NCBI GenBank assembly: GCA_910584295.1
Contig: CAJTYR010000002.1
Span: forward strand, 1 to 64,000
Direction: 5' to 3'
From: an uncultured Christensenella sp.
GTDB lineage: Bacteria; Bacillota; Clostridia; Christensenellales; UBA1242
Length of the DNA stretch: 64,000 bases
The translations under genes and the position numbers were made by a program. The notes beneath the pieces were generated by a model. The model was not told the origin of the DNA, did no database searches, and was given only the letters and a program-made list of their open reading frames with translations. Positions 61,602 to 64,000 of this stretch are shown piece after piece; positions within the stretch are counted from its first letter, which is position 1; the number at the start of each line of letters is the position of its first letter.

Positions 61602-62099
61602 ATGGAAAAAGTTATGAAAGGATTAAAATTTAAACAAATAACAAAACTTGATGAAGAAAATTTGGACATTATGACAAAACGGATGTTTGATTGGTGGGGC
61701 ATAAAGGATGGCTACACTTTGGAATCTGTCAAATGTTATCTGCAAAGTTCTTTTCAGAAAAAACGATTTCCTCAAACCTATGGTCTGTTTTTGGATGGGA
61801 AAATCATTGGCATGTATGAGTTTACTTTGAGTGATTTAAGTGCAAGACCAGACATCTATCCATGGCTTGCAAATGTTTATGTTGACAAAGAAATGAGAGG
61901 AAAAGGTTTTGGCAGAGAACTTTTGAGTCGTGTCAAAGAGGTGGCAAAGAAAAATTTGTCAGTGGATGAATTGTTTTTGTATACAAGTCATGATGGTTTG
62001 TATGAAAAATTTGGATGGAAGTTGGTGTCAAAAATTGACACGCATCATGAAAATCCAAGAATTCAAAAACTCTATAAGTTGGATTTGAAAGCAAAATAA
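61602..62099 (+). CDS. GNAT-family N-acetyltransferase
   Basis: The 165-aa protein has motif A in VYVDKEMRGKGFGRELLSRV (around residue 90) and the C-terminal YEKFGWKLV strand. Substrate unknown. Either ATG 61602 or ATG 61614 may be the start; TAGGA lies just before the first. It is one of four small enzymes on the plus strand downstream of secA. Confidence 0.88.
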   Translation: MEKVMKGLKFKQITKLDEENLDIMTKRMFDWWGIKDGYTLESVKCYLQSSFQKKRFPQTYGLFLDGKIIGMYEFTLSDLSARPDIYPWLANVYVDKEMRGKGFGRELLSRVKEVAKKNLSVDELFLYTSHDGLYEKFGWKLVSKIDTHHENPRIQKLYKLDLKAK

Positions 62100-62126
62100 A
62101 AACTGCAAAAGATTTGAGGAAAACCT

Positions 62127-62708
62127 ATGAAAAATGGAATTGAATTTTTTGAATTTGTTGAAGAGTTGAAATGCGTAAAAAGATTTCAAAGTTTCGAGCC
62201 TATGCATGAAAGTGTGGCTGGGCATATTTTCGGAACAATGTTCATTGCCCATGACCTTATGGATCGTTTTGATTTGGGGCTTGACAAAACCCATGTGCTT
62301 GAACTTTTGCTTTTTCATGACTTGGCAGAAGCAGGGATGAAGTTTGACATTGAAGCACCAAAGAGTGCTGAAAATGACGATGTGAAAAAACAAAAACATC
62401 TTGCTGAAATGGCAAAAATTGGAGAGATAAGCAAAAAGTATAAAAAACCATTTTTGTTTGAACTTTTCAAGGAATTTGAAGAGAAAAAAACAAAGGAGTC
62501 TCTTTTTGCGAATTTAGTGGACAAAATTGATGCACAAAATCATATGATTCAAAACAAATGCGCAGGACTTGCCACTGAAGCAGACTTTGATTTTATAATC
62601 CATTTTTCAGATAAATTTGTTGTGCATTTTCCTCAACTTGTGGGGGTTGTTAACGAAGTCAAAGAAAGGCTCTCAACTTTGAAAAAAGAGTTTTTTAAGA
62701 AAAAATAA
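62127..62708 (+). CDS. HD-domain hydrolase, YfbR/5'-deoxynucleotidase-like
   Basis: The 193-aa protein has HD signatures in the YfbR-like order: HESVAGHIFGTMFIAH, LLLFHDLAEAGMKFDI and LVDKIDAQNHM. Such enzymes remove phosphate from nucleoside monophosphates. GAGGAAA precedes the ATG. It ends at a strong terminator. Confidence 0.83.
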   Translation: MKNGIEFFEFVEELKCVKRFQSFEPMHESVAGHIFGTMFIAHDLMDRFDLGLDKTHVLELLLFHDLAEAGMKFDIEAPKSAENDDVKKQKHLAEMAKIGEISKKYKKPFLFELFKEFEEKKTKESLFANLVDKIDAQNHMIQNKCAGLATEADFDFIIHFSDKFVVHFPQLVGVVNEVKERLSTLKKEFFKKK

Positions 62709-62734
62709 AAAGAGGAAAAAATCCTCTTTTTTTT
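62707..62734 (+). terminator. Terminator after the HD hydrolase
   Basis: AAAGAGGA and TCCTCTTT pair around AAAAA, followed by T8. Confidence 0.85.
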
Positions 62735-62747
62735 GTTGAAATGGGGA

Positions 62748-62776
62748 TTGACTTTTGTACTACCTTGATGTAAAAT
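62748..62776 (+). promoter_or_regulatory. Promoter of the first small paralog
   Basis: TTGACT (62748-62753), 17 bases, TAAAAT (62771-62776). Confidence 0.75.
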
Positions 62777-62800
62777 AGGGGAATATTGGGAGAAGAAGAT

Positions 62801-63313
62801 ATGGCAAAATATGAAGCGTCAAGAAAAGCAGCAGAGTGGTGGACAAAAGTGGTTGAAACAAATTGGAATCCATTGATTTACGCTTTTATGGGGGATTACA
62901 CAAACCCATTGTTGAATCCTGTGCTTGTTGACAAAATGAGAAGTGATCTTTATATTGCAAGAGAAAATGCGATTTCAAAATTCAAAACGATTTTGGAAGA
63001 AAGGCTTGATGAAATTGCTGAAAATGCGAATGGTGATTGTCTTGTTTTCACTTATTGCAAACCAAAGAAACTTTTGGGGACATTGTCTGGCAAAGAAGTT
63101 TCTCTTAGAAAACGTGAAAAAGAACCTTGTCAATTGCTTAAGGACATAACAGAAAAAAGTGGTGTTCCAACTTGGGTTTTGCCAAAAGGCATCATGATGT
63201 GGTTTTCAAAAGAACGCGTCACAGTTTCAGGCGAAGGCAAGCCAATCTATGCAAAGACAAACACTCCTCAAAATGCTCCTTCTTCAAAAAATAATGATGG
63301 TGGAAAAGTTTAA
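62801..63313 (+). CDS. Small protein, first of two tandem paralogs
   Basis: The 170-aa protein begins with a helix AxxKAAEWWTK and ends in a low-complexity Asn/Ser tail closing NNDGGKV. Its neighbour at 63407 has the same head (AAKWWADKL), a similar middle helix followed by a strand, and tail NSDGGRV. The family is recognised only as a type common in gut Clostridia and their phages, with no known function. GGGAGAAG precedes ATG 62801. It has its own promoter and terminator. Confidence 0.75.
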   Translation: MAKYEASRKAAEWWTKVVETNWNPLIYAFMGDYTNPLLNPVLVDKMRSDLYIARENAISKFKTILEERLDEIAENANGDCLVFTYCKPKKLLGTLSGKEVSLRKREKEPCQLLKDITEKSGVPTWVLPKGIMMWFSKERVTVSGEGKPIYAKTNTPQNAPSSKNNDGGKV

Positions 63314-63330
63314 GGGCAACTGCCCTTTTT
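63312..63330 (+). terminator. Terminator after the first paralog
   Basis: AAGGGCA and TGCCCTT pair around AC, with a T run. Confidence 0.8.
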
Positions 63331-63350
63331 CTTTTTACAGAAAGTGAGTA

Positions 63351-63379
63351 TTGACATTTAAGGCAAAATGATTTATGAT
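63351..63379 (+). promoter_or_regulatory. Promoter of the second small paralog
   Basis: TTGACA (63351-63356), 17 bases, TATGAT (63374-63379). Confidence 0.78.
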
Positions 63380-63406
63380 AAAACCATAAAAAAGGGGGAT
63401 ATATAA

Positions 63407-63910
63407 ATGGCAAAACATAAAACTGCAGAAGTTGCTGCAAAATGGTGGGCAGACAAACTTGATGGAATGGCAAAACAAGACAATGGCGCTCCGGAAATGG
63501 CAAATGGTTTGGGTGGACTTCTTATGATGATGAGTTCTCTTATGCATAAAGTTTCACCAGAAAAGAGAGAAGCATTCAGAATTGCGTTGGAGACAAAACT
63601 TGACGAAAGTCTTGACCAAATAATTGATGGATTGGAAGATATGGCTTGTGGACAAATTAGTCTTCGTGTTGACTATGGTGCAGAAGGACTTCTTGCAGAT
63701 GTTGCATCTTCACTTGGCATTCCATACGGAACTGGAAGTGCTTTTCCAGTTAAGACATCAATGGCTGTTTCAAAAAAGGATGTCAAACTTTGGTATGGCT
63801 ATGGTGCATCAGAACAAGTGCTTTACAAAGAAGAACCAACAAAAACAACTCCACCAGCAGAAGGGAAGAAAACCGATGGTGGCAAAAACAGCGACGGTGG
63901 AAGAGTTTAG
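63407..63910 (+). CDS. Small protein, second of two tandem paralogs
   Basis: The 167-aa protein has the head KTAEVAAKWWADKL, a Met-rich middle (GLLMMMSSLMHKV), a beta region (ISLRVDYGAEGLLADV, VKLWYGYGASEQVLY) and the tail KNSDGGRV. It is a paralog of the 62801 gene. AAGGGGG precedes ATG. It has its own promoter and terminator, so the pair is arranged as two single-gene units rather than an operon. Confidence 0.75.
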   Translation: MAKHKTAEVAAKWWADKLDGMAKQDNGAPEMANGLGGLLMMMSSLMHKVSPEKREAFRIALETKLDESLDQIIDGLEDMACGQISLRVDYGAEGLLADVASSLGIPYGTGSAFPVKTSMAVSKKDVKLWYGYGASEQVLYKEEPTKTTPPAEGKKTDGGKNSDGGRV

Positions 63911-63928
63911 GACTTTAGATAAAAAAAG

Positions 63929-63952
63929 AAGAGGCATTTGCCTCTTTTTTAT
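63929..63952 (+). terminator. Terminator after the second paralog
   Basis: AAGAGGCA and TGCCTCTT pair around TT, followed by T6. Nothing further is seen to the end of the window. Confidence 0.85.
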
Positions 63953-64000
63953 ACACATCTTACTGACTAGAAATCAGTTTTTAAGTTTTTTTTGTTAATA

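Overview
The window looks like a chromosome segment of a low-GC Gram-positive bacterium (Bacillota, Clostridia-like, probably an uncultured gut lineage). The evidence is AT-rich DNA, strong AGGAGG-type ribosome binding sites, sigma-A promoters of the TTGACA-17-TATAAT type, a mrnC-rlmB-sigH cluster, and a glutaminyl-tRNA synthetase matched by two tRNA-Gln genes. No rRNA, CRISPR array or intact IS element was seen. Genus cannot be assigned from the sequence alone.

Layout. 1-4.7 kb is the right end of an integrated mobile element: a minus-strand replication operon (two hypothetical genes, an HTH replication protein, a DnaC-type loader, a small membrane protein), a divergent Cro/CI-type repressor with matching operators, four TGTATATACA palindromes, and a tyrosine integrase pointing at the 3' end of tRNA-Lys, the likely attachment site. 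4.7-5.2 kb is a six-tRNA cluster. 5.4-20.5 kb is a mostly plus-strand run of small metabolic, repair and regulatory genes: SDR, M18 peptidase, aldo/keto reductase, MscS (minus strand), HD proteins, rhomboid, DUF5131, TfoX-like, UDG, ComEC and HolA. Three of these carry G tracts of exactly nine residues, and one (the SDR gene) is frameshifted at its tract.

20.6-32 kb holds large envelope proteins of unknown function: a 946-aa protein with one central membrane segment, rlmD, and a two-gene operon ending in a 1956-aa protein with InlB-type repeats. 32-42.4 kb is minus-strand information processing: metG, hisS, a DnaA-box cluster that may be oriC, helD, gyrA and gyrB. The 3' end of gyrB is duplicated beside a small palindromic insert. 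42.6-47.8 kb is accessory: a protein with a possible HipA-like kinase core, an acetyltransferase, tRNA-fMet, an Mrr-type nuclease, and an orphan transcription unit with promoter, leader ORF, chain of hairpins and terminator but no gene. 47.9-52.6 kb is glnS, sigH, rlmB, mrnC and ychF. 52.7-58.0 kb is one 1779-aa protein with a central membrane segment and a cryptic C-terminal repeat. 58.3-64 kb is secA, a NUDIX hydrolase, an acetyltransferase, an HD hydrolase and two tandem paralogous small proteins with a shared DGG(K/R)V tail.

The most unusual signals are the three identical-length poly-G tracts, the orphan structured RNA near 46.7 kb, the DnaA-box cluster near gyrA/gyrB, the gyrB 3'-end duplication, the giant envelope proteins, and several genes whose -10 element sits only 6-7 nt before the ATG, implying leaderless transcripts. 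Domain calls come from motif reading; no database search was run.
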